From positions 26,575 through 90,574 of the forward strand of contig CAKKNE010000007.1 in the NCBI GenBank assembly GCA_918797485.1: a stretch of 64,000 bases of DNA, in the 5' to 3' direction. The position numbers and the translations under genes were made by a program. Source of the stretch: Pelagomonas calceolata. Its lineage: Eukaryota > Sar > Pelagophyceae > Pelagomonadales > Pelagomonadaceae. The notes beneath the pieces were generated by a model. The model was not told where the DNA came from. It made no database searches and worked only from the letters and a program-made list of their open reading frames with translations. This document shows, one piece after another, positions 21,318-30,765 of this stretch (the stretch's first letter is position 1; every line of letters starts with the position of its first letter).

Positions 21318-22547
21318 ATGGCACGCGAAACATTTGAACGTAATAAACCACATATTAATATCGGAACTATCGGTCACGTAGACCACGGTAAAACAACATT
21401 AACAGCTGCAATCACGATGACCCTAGCACTAGGCACGGGTGGTGCATCAAAAAATTATGAAGATATTGATGCAGCACCAGAGGAACGTGCACGTGGTATT
21501 ACAATTAATACAGCACACGTGGAGTATGAAACTGAAACGCGTCACTATGCGCACGTGGATTGTCCAGGTCACGCAGATTACGTAAAAAATATGATTACGG
21601 GTGCAGCACAGATGGACGGTGCTATTCTGGTTTGTTCAGCAGCGGATGGTCCAATGCCACAAACTCGTGAACACATTTTATTATCAAAACAAGTAGGTGT
21701 ACCACATATCGTAGTTTTCTTAAATAAAGAAGACCAAGTTGATGATGAAGAATTATTAGAATTAGTTGAATTAGAAGTACGCGAATTATTATCAAGCTAT
21801 GATTTCCCTGGTGATGATATTCCATGTGTAGCTGGTTCAGCCTTAATGGCAATTGAAGCGATAAACGAAAATGCTAATGTTGCACGTGGTGACAATAAAT
21901 GGGTTGATAAGATTTATGGGTTAATGGACGCTGTTGACGAATATATTCCAACGCCTGTTCGTGACACAGATAAAACTTTCTTAATGGCAGTTGAGGATGC
22001 TTTTTCTATTACTGGACGCGGAACGGTATCAACTGGACGTATTGAACGTGGTACAGTAAAAGTTGGTGAAAGTGTCGAAATTGTTGGATTAGGTGAAACA
22101 CGAGAAACAACAGTAACTGGTATTGAAATGTTCCAGAAAACGCTAGAGGAAGGTTTAGCGGGTGATAATGTTGGTTTATTATTACGTGGTATCCAAAAAG
22201 AGGATATTGAACGTGGTATGGTTTTAGCAGCACCGGCTACCATTACTCCGCATACTGTATTCGAAGCCGAAGTATACATTTTAACTAAAGAAGAAGGTGG
22301 ACGTCATACGCCATTCTTTACAGGTTACCGACCGCAATTTTATGTTCGAACTACAGATGTAACAGGAAACATCAAACAATTTACAGCAGATGATGGTACT
22401 GAAGTAGAAATGGTTATGCCAGGAGACCGTATCAAAATGACTGCTGAATTAATTTCAGCAATTGCAATTGAAGATGGAATGCGTTTTGCCATTCGTGAAG
22501 GTGGACGTACAATTGGTGCTGGTGTTGTTTCAAAAATCGTAACTTAA
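21318..22547 (+). CDS. tufA: Elongation factor Tu
   Basis: 409 residues, full length. EF-Tu delivers aminoacyl-tRNA to the ribosome as a GTPase. The G1 motif GHVDHGKT (19-26), [12 protein letters not shown], and the NKED guanine-specificity motif are all present, followed by the two beta-barrel domains. Codons are biased toward those of highly expressed genes. rps10 follows after 16 nt. Confidence 0.98.
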   Translation: MARETFERNKPHINIGTIGHVDHGKTTLTAAITMTLALGTGGASKNYEDIDAAPEERARGITINTAHVEYETETRHYAHVDCPGHADYVKNMITGAAQMDGAILVCSAADGPMPQTREHILLSKQVGVPHIVVFLNKEDQVDDEELLELVELEVRELLSSYDFPGDDIPCVAGSALMAIEAINENANVARGDNKWVDKIYGLMDAVDEYIPTPVRDTDKTFLMAVEDAFSITGRGTVSTGRIERGTVKVGESVEIVGLGETRETTVTGIEMFQKTLEEGLAGDNVGLLLRGIQKEDIERGMVLAAPATITPHTVFEAEVYILTKEEGGRHTPFFTGYRPQFYVRTTDVTGNIKQFTADDGTEVEMVMPGDRIKMTAELISAIAIEDGMRFAIREGGRTIGAGVVSKIVT

Positions 22548-22563
22548 AAAACAAACCAATAAA

Positions 22564-22887
22564 ATGGAATCATTGGATAAACACATAAAAACTCGAGTAA
22601 AATTAGAAGCATTTGATACTAAGTTACTTACGGAAGCTTGTAAAAGTCTAATTGAAGGAATTTCAAGTATAAATGGGATAGCAAAAGGCCCTATTCCATT
22701 ACCAACAAAAAAACGTATTTATTGCGTATTACGTTCTCCGCATGTAGATAAAAAATCTCGTGAACATTTTGAAATTCGTATTCATAAACGATTACTAGAT
22801 ATTTATACACCTCAAAATGTTGAAAATATTGCAGATTCATTCTTAAAAATCGCAATACCTCCTGGTGTTTCAATCAAATTATCGTAA
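22564..22887 (+). CDS. rps10: 30S ribosomal protein S10
   Basis: 107 residues. The segment GIAKGPIPLPTKKRIYCVLRSPHVDKKSREHFEIRIHKRLLDI carries the S10 signature. It ends the superoperon, as in other red-lineage plastids. Confidence 0.96.
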   Translation: MESLDKHIKTRVKLEAFDTKLLTEACKSLIEGISSINGIAKGPIPLPTKKRIYCVLRSPHVDKKSREHFEIRIHKRLLDIYTPQNVENIADSFLKIAIPPGVSIKLS

Positions 22888-23024
22888 TTAAAAAAATTGA
22901 ATAATTAATAAAACCGTTTTAAGGGTATAATTATATTTAACAATAATTAATTATTAAAGTTTATAAATCAATTATTTCGTTGTAAGAAAGTCAGCAAAAA
23001 AATAAAAATAAGAGAGGTTTTTAG

Positions 23025-24557
23025 ATGGCGTTACCTTGGTATCGAGTACATACAGTCGTTCTTAACGATCCTGGGCGTTTAATTGCAGTACATTTAATGC
23101 ACACATCACTAGTTGCAGGATGGGCTGGATCAATGGCGTTATACGAATTAGCAATTTTTGATCCTTCTGATCCAGTACTAAATCCAATGTGGAGACAAGG
23201 CATGTACGTAATGCCTTTTATGACACGTTTAGGTGTTACTGATTCATGGGGTGGTTGGAGTATCACTGGTGAAAGTGTTTCTACTCCAGGTTTATGGAGT
23301 TATGAAGGTGTTGCTTTAACACATATTGTATTGTCAGGTTTATGTTTCCTTGCCGCTATTTGGCACTGGGTTTACTGGGATTTAGATTTATTCCGTGACC
23401 CTAGAACAGGTGAGCCTGCGATTGATTTACCAAAAGTATTTGGTATTCATTTATTCTTATCTGGTTTATTATGTTTTGGTTTCGGTGCGTTCCACGTTAC
23501 TGGAATCTTTGGCCCAGGAATTTGGGTTTCAGATGCATATGGTGTAACTGGAAAAGTTGCTGGTGTTGCACCAGCGTGGGGTCCTGAAGGATTTAACCCG
23601 TTCAATCCTGGAGGAGTTGCTTCGCATCATATCGCGGCAGGTGCTTTTGGTATTTTAGCTGGTATTTTCCATTTAACTGTACGTCCACCGCAACGTTTAT
23701 ACCGTGCATTACGTATGGGTAATATTGAAACAGTTTTATCAAGTAGTATTTCAGCGGTATTCTTTGCTGCATTTATTACATCAGGAACAATGTGGTATGG
23801 TAGTGCAACAACACCGATTGAATTATTTGGTCCAACACGTTACCAATGGGATAGTGGATATTTCCAACAAGAAATTGAACGCCAAGTTGAAACTTCATTA
23901 AGCGAAGGTTTATCAGAAAGCAACGCTTGGTCACGTATTCCAGATAAATTAGCATTCTACGATTACATTGGAAATAACCCTGCAAAAGGTGGTTTATTCC
24001 GTTCAGGACCAATGAATAAAGGTGATGGTATCGCTGAAGCATGGTTAGGGCATCCAATCTTTAAAGATCGTGATGGTCGTGAACTAACAGTTCGTCGTAT
24101 GCCAGCTTTCTTCGAAACATTCCCAGTTATCTTAGTTGATAAAGATGGTGTGATCCGAGCTGATATTCCATTCCGACGTGCAGAATCTAAGTATAGTATT
24201 GAGCAAGTAGGTGTTTCTGTTGATTTCTATGGCGGAAAACTAAATGGTCAATCGTTTAAGGATGCTCCAACGGTGAAGAAATTCGCTCGTAAAGCACAAT
24301 TAGGTGAAGTATTCGAATTTGATCGTACAAGTTTAGAATCGGATGGTGTATTCCGTAGTAGTCCACGTGGTTGGTATACTTTTGGTCACTTAAACTTTGC
24401 TTTATTATTCTTCTTTGGCCATTTATGGCACGGAGCTCGAACATTATTCCGTGATGTATTTACGGGTATTGGTGCAGAAATTACGGAACAAATTGAATTT
24501 GGTGCATTCCAAAAACTTGGTGATGCTTCAACAGTCCGTAAGCAAGGTGCAGTTTAA
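23025..24557 (+). CDS. psbB: Photosystem II CP47 protein, PsbB
   Basis: 510 residues. CP47 is a core antenna with six helices and a large lumenal loop. [20 protein letters not shown] starts the protein. A GAGAGG stretch lies just upstream, and a TATAAT at 22926-22931 may be a -10 box. It leads the psbB-psbT-psbH cluster with psbN reversed inside. Confidence 0.98.
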   Translation: MALPWYRVHTVVLNDPGRLIAVHLMHTSLVAGWAGSMALYELAIFDPSDPVLNPMWRQGMYVMPFMTRLGVTDSWGGWSITGESVSTPGLWSYEGVALTHIVLSGLCFLAAIWHWVYWDLDLFRDPRTGEPAIDLPKVFGIHLFLSGLLCFGFGAFHVTGIFGPGIWVSDAYGVTGKVAGVAPAWGPEGFNPFNPGGVASHHIAAGAFGILAGIFHLTVRPPQRLYRALRMGNIETVLSSSISAVFFAAFITSGTMWYGSATTPIELFGPTRYQWDSGYFQQEIERQVETSLSEGLSESNAWSRIPDKLAFYDYIGNNPAKGGLFRSGPMNKGDGIAEAWLGHPIFKDRDGRELTVRRMPAFFETFPVILVDKDGVIRADIPFRRAESKYSIEQVGVSVDFYGGKLNGQSFKDAPTVKKFARKAQLGEVFEFDRTSLESDGVFRSSPRGWYTFGHLNFALLFFFGHLWHGARTLFRDVFTGIGAEITEQIEFGAFQKLGDASTVRKQGAV

Positions 24558-24605
24558 TTTTAAACGTATATATATCTTTGAATAATTAAAAATAAAAAAA
24601 GAATT

Positions 24606-24704
24606 ATGGAAGCACTTGTTTATACATTTTTATTAATCGGAACTTTACTTGTAATCTTCTTTGCAATTTTCTTCCGTGAAACTCCAAAAATTATTAAAAA
24701 GTAA
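24606..24704 (+). CDS. psbT: Photosystem II protein T
   Basis: 32 residues, with a single membrane helix after [10 protein letters not shown] and a basic KIIKK tail. PsbT lies at the photosystem II dimer interface. It follows psbB by 48 nt. Confidence 0.95.
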   Translation: MEALVYTFLLIGTLLVIFFAIFFRETPKIIKK

Positions 24705-24717
24705 ATTAACCCTTAAA

Positions 24718-24751
24718 AAAGCAGCACTTTTTTTAAAAAAAGTGCTGCTTT
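24718..24751. terminator. Palindrome between psbT and psbN
   Basis: A 17-bp perfect palindrome (AAAGCAGCACTTTTTTT and its complement) lies between the convergent psbT and psbN, so it may end both transcripts. Confidence 0.7.
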
Positions 24752-24780
24752 AAAAAAATATATATTTCAATTTTTTTAAA

Positions 24781-24912
24781 TTAATCCTCATGTTCTTCAA
24801 ATGGATCGCGCAAATTTTTTGATGCTGAGCCAAAGGAAGTATAAACAGAGTAACCTGTTATGCCGACTAGTAAACTAGCCATAAAAATAATTAAAATTGC
24901 AGCAGTTTCCAT
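24781..24912 (-). CDS. psbN: Photosystem II assembly protein PsbN
   Basis: 43 residues with one membrane helix, starting [17 protein letters not shown] and holding the conserved GYSVYTSFG. PsbN acts in photosystem II repair and assembly. It is antisense within the psbB cluster, the conserved arrangement. Confidence 0.95.
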   Translation of the reverse strand: METAAILIIFMASLLVGITGYSVYTSFGSASKNLRDPFEEHED

Positions 24913-25017
24913 ACTTAAAATAAAAATAGTAATTTGTTTAGAATTTACGTCTTATGTTGTGTATAATAATATTTACCAAACAATTATAGAATATATTTTA
25001 CACTAATTAAAATAATT

Positions 25018-25221
25018 ATGGCTTTAAGAACTAGATTAGGAGAGCTTTTACGCCCCTTAAATGCTGAATACGGTCGTGTTGCACCGGGTTGGGGTACAAC
25101 TCCGTTAATGGGGGTTGTTATGGCTCTATTCTTAGTGTTCCTATTAATCATTTTACAAATTTATAATTCATCATTAATTATCGAAAATGTGGATGTTGAC
25201 TGGACAAACTTCGGCAGCTAA
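25018..25221 (+). CDS. psbH: Photosystem II phosphoprotein PsbH
   Basis: 67 residues with one membrane helix. [27 protein letters not shown] is the family signature. The Thr-rich phosphorylated N-terminus of plants is absent, as in other algae and cyanobacteria. Confidence 0.96.
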   Translation: MALRTRLGELLRPLNAEYGRVAPGWGTTPLMGVVMALFLVFLLIILQIYNSSLIIENVDVDWTNFGS

Positions 25222-25269
25222 CACACACGATTTTTAAAGAACTGAATTCGAGGATTTTAGCAAAATATA

Positions 25270-25689
25270 ATGGAAGCTTATTCAACATTACTTTTGACAT
25301 CAGGTCCAGCGATTCAACATATATTAGAAAATGGTAACGTAGTCGATTTACCAGGAGACGTAACATTTATTTGTGAAGTCTCAAACCCAGCGATGGCAAA
25401 TTCGCTGGGGACCGTAAAATTTGCCTTGATAGATTTAATTCGAATTTTTGGATTTTTTTACGTATTGCGTTTCACAATTCAATTCTTCGGTCATATTAAT
25501 CCATATGATGGGGGGCTATTCGAAACAATCTATACTTTTACGGAACCTTACACGCGACTATTCTTAGGATTTTTACCATCTTTGTATAATATGGATATGG
25601 GACTTATTCTTGGATTCATCATTTTGGATCGCATAGAAACACTAATATCCAAGATCGCCATATTAGATTTAGCTGGTACAATTTATTAA
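25270..25689 (+). CDS. ycf19: Ycf19-like YggT-family membrane protein
   Basis: 139 residues with two predicted membrane segments. The part INPYDGG, TEPYTRLFLGFLPSL and GLILGFIILDRI fits the YggT/Ycf19 pattern, a family linked to membrane protein assembly or thylakoid organisation. About 40 N-terminal residues exceed the usual length; an internal Met at residue 42 would give 98 residues, closer to the family. It sits between psbH and psbX. The assignment is by motif only. Confidence 0.7.
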   Translation: MEAYSTLLLTSGPAIQHILENGNVVDLPGDVTFICEVSNPAMANSLGTVKFALIDLIRIFGFFYVLRFTIQFFGHINPYDGGLFETIYTFTEPYTRLFLGFLPSLYNMDMGLILGFIILDRIETLISKIAILDLAGTIY

Positions 25690-25709
25690 AATAATAATTA
25701 ATATTTCGA

Positions 25710-25826
25710 ATGACTCCGTCTTTATCAAGTTTTATTTTTAGTCTTTTTGCTGGTGCCTTCGTTTTAACCGCTATTTTCGGTGCTCTTGCTTTTGTAAGCA
25801 ACCAGGATCGTGTGGCCCGCGATTAG
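25710..25826 (+). CDS. psbX: Photosystem II protein X
   Basis: 38 residues: MTPSLSSFIFSLFAGAF, a single helix, then the polar tail SNQDRVARD. This matches PsbX, a small subunit near cytochrome b559. It follows the ycf19-like gene by 20 nt. Confidence 0.9.
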   Translation: MTPSLSSFIFSLFAGAFVLTAIFGALAFVSNQDRVARD

Positions 25827-25910
25827 GCGCAGTTGAGTTAAAAATTATAAATTAATTTAACTATTTATTTCTATTGGGTTCAATTTTATAAAAAAAATAA
25901 AAAAAAAATT

Positions 25911-26399
25911 ATGTTACGTAAATTTTTAAAATCCGTAATCTTTAGCATTTCATGCCTAGCTTGTTTAAACGCTACAGCTGCTTTTGCTATTGATCTTGAT
26001 GACGCAACACGAACAGTAGCCTTAGATGGATCAAAAACAGTAATCTTAACACAAGAACAAGTAAAACGAGGCAAGCGTCTATTTAACTCATCATGTGGAA
26101 CTTGTCACACTGGTGGTATTACAAAGACAAACCCGAATGTAGGTTTAGATACTGACGCATTAGCTTTTGCAACACCACCTCGTGATACTATCGTAAGTTT
26201 AGTAGATTACATGAATAATCCGACAACTTATGATGGAATTGAATCAATTGCTGAAATTCACCCAAGTATTTTAAGTGCGGATATCTTCCCGAAAATGCGA
26301 GCATTAACAGATGATGATATGTTTGCTATTGCTGGCCACATTTTGTTACAACCACGTATTGTAAGTGAGAAATGGGGTGGAGGTAAAATTTACTATTAA
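25911..26399 (+). CDS. psbV: Cytochrome c550, PsbV
   Basis: 162 residues with a cleavable signal (about 1-26, ending ATAAFA), so it is exported to the thylakoid lumen. The heme-binding CGTCH is at 62-66, and a later His near 118 is the likely second ligand. PsbV stabilises the oxygen-evolving complex in cyanobacteria and red-lineage algae and is absent from green plants, so it marks the lineage. Confidence 0.97.
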   Translation: MLRKFLKSVIFSISCLACLNATAAFAIDLDDATRTVALDGSKTVILTQEQVKRGKRLFNSSCGTCHTGGITKTNPNVGLDTDALAFATPPRDTIVSLVDYMNNPTTYDGIESIAEIHPSILSADIFPKMRALTDDDMFAIAGHILLQPRIVSEKWGGGKIYY

Positions 26400-26406
26400 A
26401 AATAAA

Positions 26407-26439
26407 AATAAGGTAATAATAACATATTATTACCTTATT
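26407..26439 (+). terminator. Hairpin after psbV
   Basis: A 14-bp stem (AATAAGGTAATAAT and its complement) with a 5-nt loop lies 7 nt past the psbV stop. Confidence 0.65.
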
Positions 26440-26566
26440 CAAAAAAATAAATTTTTATAACTTTTTAAATCAAAAAACAAGAACTTACATTTAATTTTCA
26501 AGTATAATATTATCGCGTTAACTTACAAATTAACAAAAATTAAAAAGATAACCTATAAAATCAGAA

Positions 26567-26761
26567 ATGAATAATTTTTGGGAAAATATTGCACGTTATC
26601 CAAGGTTTTTTATAAGTGCAATGCTTGGTTTACTTTTAATTTTAATATCCCCATTTCAAAAATTGTTACGAACTACGGTAGGTAAAATTATTTTCGGGGT
26701 TTCAATTATTGGAATTGGATGCTTTATCAGTCTCACGTTAAAAAATATGCTTGATATTTAA
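26567..26761 (+). CDS. ycf33: Conserved plastid protein Ycf33
   Basis: 64 residues with two hydrophobic segments, starting MNNFWENIARYPRFFISAMLG, the hallmark of Ycf33. Its function is not settled; it occurs in cyanobacteria and red-lineage plastids. ilvB begins 28 nt downstream and may be co-transcribed. Confidence 0.88.
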   Translation: MNNFWENIARYPRFFISAMLGLLLILISPFQKLLRTTVGKIIFGVSIIGIGCFISLTLKNMLDI

Positions 26762-26789
26762 AAATTAAAATAAAACTTAAAATTTACTC

Positions 26790-28520
26790 ATGAAAACACG
26801 AGGATCATTTGCACTACTTGATAGTTTAGTACGTAACGGGACTAGACATATCTTTGGTTACCCTGGCGGGGCAATTTTACCAATTTATGACGAAGTTTAT
26901 AAATGGGAAGAAAAGAATTTAATAAAACATATTTTAGTTCGACATGAACAAGGTGCTGTTCATGCTGCAGACGGTTATGCACGCGCAACTAGTAAAGTTG
27001 GAGTATGCTTTGCGACATCAGGGCCTGGTGCGACGAATTTAGTAACAGGAATCGCGACCGCTCAAATGGATTCAGTACCTTTAGTTATGATTACAGGACA
27101 AGTGGGTCGCCCCTTTATTGGAACGGATGCTTTCCAAGAAACTGATATTTTTGGGATTACACTTCCAATAGTTAAACATTCCTATGTAATTCGTGATGTA
27201 AAAAAGATTGCCCATATTGTTAGTGAGGCATTTTTTATTGCCCGTAATGGACGCCCAGGCCCGGTTCTAATTGATGTTCCAAAAGATGTGGGGCTTGAAG
27301 AATTTACGGACTATCGACCAATAAATCAAAATAATATTATTCGATCAAAAGGATTTAGATTCATCTATCGAAGTACCATTAAAAGATTAGACCAAGTAAC
27401 ACACTTAATTGAGCAAGCGTCACAACCATTATTTTATGTTGGTGGTGGAGTAGTAACCGCAAATGCCAATAACGAATTACATAAATTAGCAGAGCATTAC
27501 CAAATCCCCGTAACTACTACATTAATGGGAAAAGGTGCATTTAATGAAAATGATAATTTAGCGCTTGGAATGTTAGGAATGCATGGAACAGCTTACGCTA
27601 ATTTCTCCGTAAGTGAATGCGATTTATTAATTGCTGTTGGTGCACGTTTCGACGATCGAGTAACAGGAAAACTAGATGAATTTGCCGTAAATGCGCAAAT
27701 TATTCACATTGATATAGACCCTGCTGAAGTAGGCAAAAATAAAACGCCACACTTATCCCTTATCGGAGACGTTAAAAAAATTCTTGGTGAATTAATAAAA
27801 ATAGCCAAAAAACAAAATATTTCGACTTCTGATCAAACTTTTGCTTGGCGTGAAAGAATTAAAAAATGGCAAACGGTTTATCCATTAGTTATTCCACAAG
27901 GCGAAACAAAAGTTTCACCACAAGAAATTTTAAATAACTTAACCGAATTAGCACCAAATGCATTCTTCACAACTGATGTTGGACAACATCAAATGTGGTC
28001 TGCACAATTTTTAAAATGCGGAGTTCGCAAATGGTCATCGAGTGCTGGCTTAGGAACAATGGGTTATGGTATTCCAGCTGCGATTGGGAATCAAGTTGCT
28101 TTTCCAAAAAACACTGTAATTTGTATAACTGGCGATGCGAGTATTCAAATGAATATTCAAGAATTAGGGACAATTGCGCAATACCAGTTACCTGTCAAAA
28201 TTATTCTTTTAAATAATAACTGGCAAGGTATGGTTAGGCAATGGCAACAATCATTTTATGGTGAACGTTATTCACACTCAAGTATGAATGAAGGAATGCC
28301 AAATTTTGTACAATTAGCAAATGCATATGGTATAAATGCTAAACAAATAAGTTCCCCAAATAATTTGAAAGAGCAATTGCAAGAAGTATTAGATACACCA
28401 GGCCCATGTTTAGTTGATTGCCAAATTATCAAAGATGAAAATTGCTACCCTATGGTAGCACCAGGCAAGAGTAATTCACAAATGATAGGAATCTCAAAAC
28501 AGAGTGCACCTGTTACATAA
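26790..28520 (+). CDS. ilvB: Acetolactate synthase large subunit
   Basis: 576 residues, full length. This thiamin-diphosphate enzyme makes acetolactate or acetohydroxybutyrate, the first step of valine, leucine and isoleucine synthesis. The catalytic Glu lies in [15 protein letters not shown] (Glu53). The ThDP/Mg motif is TGDASIQMN with the downstream LLNNN. The regulatory subunit gene ilvH lies 31 kb away in the same window, so the two are no longer linked. Confidence 0.97.
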   Translation: MKTRGSFALLDSLVRNGTRHIFGYPGGAILPIYDEVYKWEEKNLIKHILVRHEQGAVHAADGYARATSKVGVCFATSGPGATNLVTGIATAQMDSVPLVMITGQVGRPFIGTDAFQETDIFGITLPIVKHSYVIRDVKKIAHIVSEAFFIARNGRPGPVLIDVPKDVGLEEFTDYRPINQNNIIRSKGFRFIYRSTIKRLDQVTHLIEQASQPLFYVGGGVVTANANNELHKLAEHYQIPVTTTLMGKGAFNENDNLALGMLGMHGTAYANFSVSECDLLIAVGARFDDRVTGKLDEFAVNAQIIHIDIDPAEVGKNKTPHLSLIGDVKKILGELIKIAKKQNISTSDQTFAWRERIKKWQTVYPLVIPQGETKVSPQEILNNLTELAPNAFFTTDVGQHQMWSAQFLKCGVRKWSSSAGLGTMGYGIPAAIGNQVAFPKNTVICITGDASIQMNIQELGTIAQYQLPVKIILLNNNWQGMVRQWQQSFYGERYSHSSMNEGMPNFVQLANAYGINAKQISSPNNLKEQLQEVLDTPGPCLVDCQIIKDENCYPMVAPGKSNSQMIGISKQSAPVT

Positions 28521-28526
28521 ATAAAA

Positions 28527-28608
28527 TGGGCCGAGTTGGATTTGAACCAACGTAGGCAATGCCAGCGGATTTACAATCCGCCCCCTTTAACCCCTCGGGC
28601 ACCGACCC
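28527..28608 (-). tRNA. trnY-GUA: tRNA-Tyr (GUA)
   Basis: 82 nt, class II, with acceptor GGGTCGG, anticodon GTA in GGATTGTAAATCC and a long variable arm, as usual for bacterial-type Tyr tRNA. Confidence 0.95.
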
Positions 28609-28678
28609 TAAAATGTTAATTAAAATAACATACCATATCCTACTGAAAAATAATAAAATTGTCAATTATATAACGAAA

Positions 28679-28708
28679 CATATGGTAAGCGATAACGCTT
28701 ACCATATG
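28679..28708 (-). terminator. Hairpin after the psbE-psbF-psbL-psbJ operon
   Basis: A 13-bp perfect stem, CATATGGTAAGCG with loop ATAA, just past the psbJ stop on the minus strand. Confidence 0.7.
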
Positions 28709-28720
28709 ATGCTCTTTATA

Positions 28721-28840
28721 TTATAAAGATGAACCTAAACCAGAATATGCTCCATAAAAGAATAGAGCTAACACGGCTAACGCAGCAGTCCCACCCACTA
28801 ACGCAATTAGCCACAAAGGAATTCTTCCTGTATTTGCCAT
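28721..28840 (-). CDS. psbJ: Photosystem II protein J
   Basis: 39 residues with one helix: [17 protein letters not shown] and the tail [11 protein letters not shown] are diagnostic. It is last in the psbE-F-L-J operon. Confidence 0.95.
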   Translation of the reverse strand: MANTGRIPLWLIALVGGTAALAVLALFFYGAYSGLGSSL

Positions 28841-28861
28841 TAAATTTACTCCTTTAAAAAA

Positions 28862-28990
<129 letters not shown>

Positions 28991-29122
28991 CTATCTTTGA
29001 ATAAATTGCATTGATGTGATTGCACCTAAGAAAAATACTGTAGGTACTGCTAATCCATGAACTGCTAACCAACGGAAAGTAAAAATCGGATAAGCTACAG
29101 GTTGGTTTAAAACTTTTATCAT
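28991..29122 (-). CDS. psbF: Cytochrome b559 beta subunit
   Basis: 43 residues. [21 protein letters not shown] contains the single heme-ligand His. It pairs with PsbE to bind one heme in photosystem II. Confidence 0.96.
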   Translation of the reverse strand: MIKVLNQPVAYPIFTFRWLAVHGLAVPTVFFLGAITSMQFIQR

Positions 29123-29148
29123 ATTAAAATCCTTGCGTAAAATAAATA

Positions 29149-29403
29149 CTATAAACCTTTTGTTAAATCTTCTAATTCTTGTTTCGCACTAAAACGATCA
29201 TTAACTAATGGAATTTGTTGACGATCTTGTGAGAAGTATTCATTTGGTCGAGGTGTACCAAAAACATCATAAGCAAGACCTGTTGCAATGAATAACCACC
29301 CTGAAATGAATAACGAAGGAATTGTAATGCTATGGATAATCCAATAACGAACACTTGTGATAATATCAGAAAACGGGCGTTCACCAGTCGAACCACCTGA
29401 CAT
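29149..29403 (-). CDS. psbE: Cytochrome b559 alpha subunit
   Basis: 84 residues, starting [33 protein letters not shown]. The His in WIIHS is the heme ligand, followed by one membrane helix and a lumenal tail. It is the first gene of the operon. Confidence 0.97.
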   Translation of the reverse strand: MSGGSTGERPFSDIITSVRYWIIHSITIPSLFISGWLFIATGLAYDVFGTPRPNEYFSQDRQQIPLVNDRFSAKQELEDLTKGL

Positions 29404-29546
29404 AGAAAGTCTCCTAAAATTTTATTAATTATTACCTATTTTTAATTAGAAATATTAAAGCGTAAGCCTTAATAACAAATAAATCTAATATAGTATAAAC
29501 ATTATACATTCAGAAAGTCTGAAATACAAAATAGAATTTGCAATAA

Positions 29547-30539
29547 TTATGGATAATTTATTTCTAAATGTGTCATTAAGTCTAATCGAGCCTGACCATT
29601 AGTATTTTCACCATTCAATATTAAATCAACAGCTTCTTCGACTTTGTCATAAATAATCCACGAATCGGAACTACTAATTTCAATAATTACATCAAAAGTA
29701 GCCGCAAATTGTCTTTCTAAGACGCTTTTTTTTGTATTTCGTAATTTTGCAGATTGGTCACTAAGAGTGACTGACTGAATACCCCCAATTAAATTTACAA
29801 GTATAGGATTTTTTACTAAATTAACTAAACTATTTCCATGTGCGGTTGCGATTAACTGCACACCTCGTTCCGCAATAGTGCGGGCCGAAAGAGTTTCCGT
29901 TTCTGTACTTATTTCATCAATAATGATGACTTCTGGCATATGATTTTCAACAGCTTCAATTAAAACTTGATGTTGTAAATCAAATTTTTTAACTTGTAGT
30001 CTTCGTGCTCGGCCAACCGCCACATGAGGAACATCATTATCGCCTGCTATTTCATTTGATGTATCTACGATAACTACCCGTTTTTCTAATTCATTAGAAA
30101 AAATTCTTGCAATCTCGCGAATAATTGTAGTTTTACCACTTCCAGGTTTACCTAAAATTAAAATTGATTTATCGTGTAGTAGGATATCCCGAATTTTATT
30201 AGTGGAACCGATAATTGACCGCCCTACGCGACACGTTAATCCTATTATTTGATCTTCTCTATTTTTTAAACAACTAATACGATGTAATGTTTTATTTATC
30301 CCAGCACGATTTTTATCATTGAAAGCTGTAATTCTTTTTAAGACATAATGCATATCTTGCCTACAAATAATTCTTGGTGCTAGAATTACTACACCTGACG
30401 TAAATCGGGCTTCTGGGTATTTTCCAATATCAAAAACAATTTCCATTAATTTTGAATTTGTACTATAGGACTTTAATGGTATTTGAACAAAATCTGGGAA
30501 TATACTTATTAATGAAATTAAATCTTCGCAGACAATCAT
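29547..30539 (-). CDS. ycf45: Ycf45-like P-loop ATPase
   Basis: 330 residues from the ATG at 30539; a TTG two codons earlier is less likely. The centre has Walker A GKPGSGKTTIIREIA, Walker B-like PEVIIIDEI and an ATAHG switch region, as in Ycf45 and the SpoIIIAA family. The role is unknown; RNA binding or secretion-like ATPase activity has been suggested for relatives. Longer red-algal Ycf45 proteins carry an added C-terminal R3H domain, which I do not see here. It is read away from psaA. Confidence 0.75.
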   Translation of the reverse strand: MIVCEDLISLISIFPDFVQIPLKSYSTNSKLMEIVFDIGKYPEARFTSGVVILAPRIICRQDMHYVLKRITAFNDKNRAGINKTLHRISCLKNREDQIIGLTCRVGRSIIGSTNKIRDILLHDKSILILGKPGSGKTTIIREIARIFSNELEKRVVIVDTSNEIAGDNDVPHVAVGRARRLQVKKFDLQHQVLIEAVENHMPEVIIIDEISTETETLSARTIAERGVQLIATAHGNSLVNLVKNPILVNLIGGIQSVTLSDQSAKLRNTKKSVLERQFAATFDVIIEISSSDSWIIYDKVEEAVDLILNGENTNGQARLDLMTHLEINYP

Positions 30540-30646
30540 AAGCAAATTACTTTTTTATTTATCCAAATTATATCTAGAGTTTTTGTTGTTAGCAGAAAAA
30601 CCATTAATTTATTTAAAATAAAAAAATTATTTTTTTTAATCCACTT

Positions 30647-30674
30647 TTGAATATTATTGTTTATAATATATTAT
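30647..30674 (+). promoter_or_regulatory. Promoter candidate for psaA-psaB
   Basis: TTGAAT (30647-30652) and TATTAT (30669-30674) have a 16-nt spacer and lie about 90 nt before the psaA start. A second TATAAT overlaps the spacer, so the exact -10 is uncertain. Confidence 0.3.
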
Positions 30675-30765
30675 GAAAACTCCCATTGGAATAAGTTATA
30701 TTTCTATATAAGCTTGTTTAAAAAATGTGAGTGTTTCTAATTTTTGTTCTTTGTAAAACACACAT

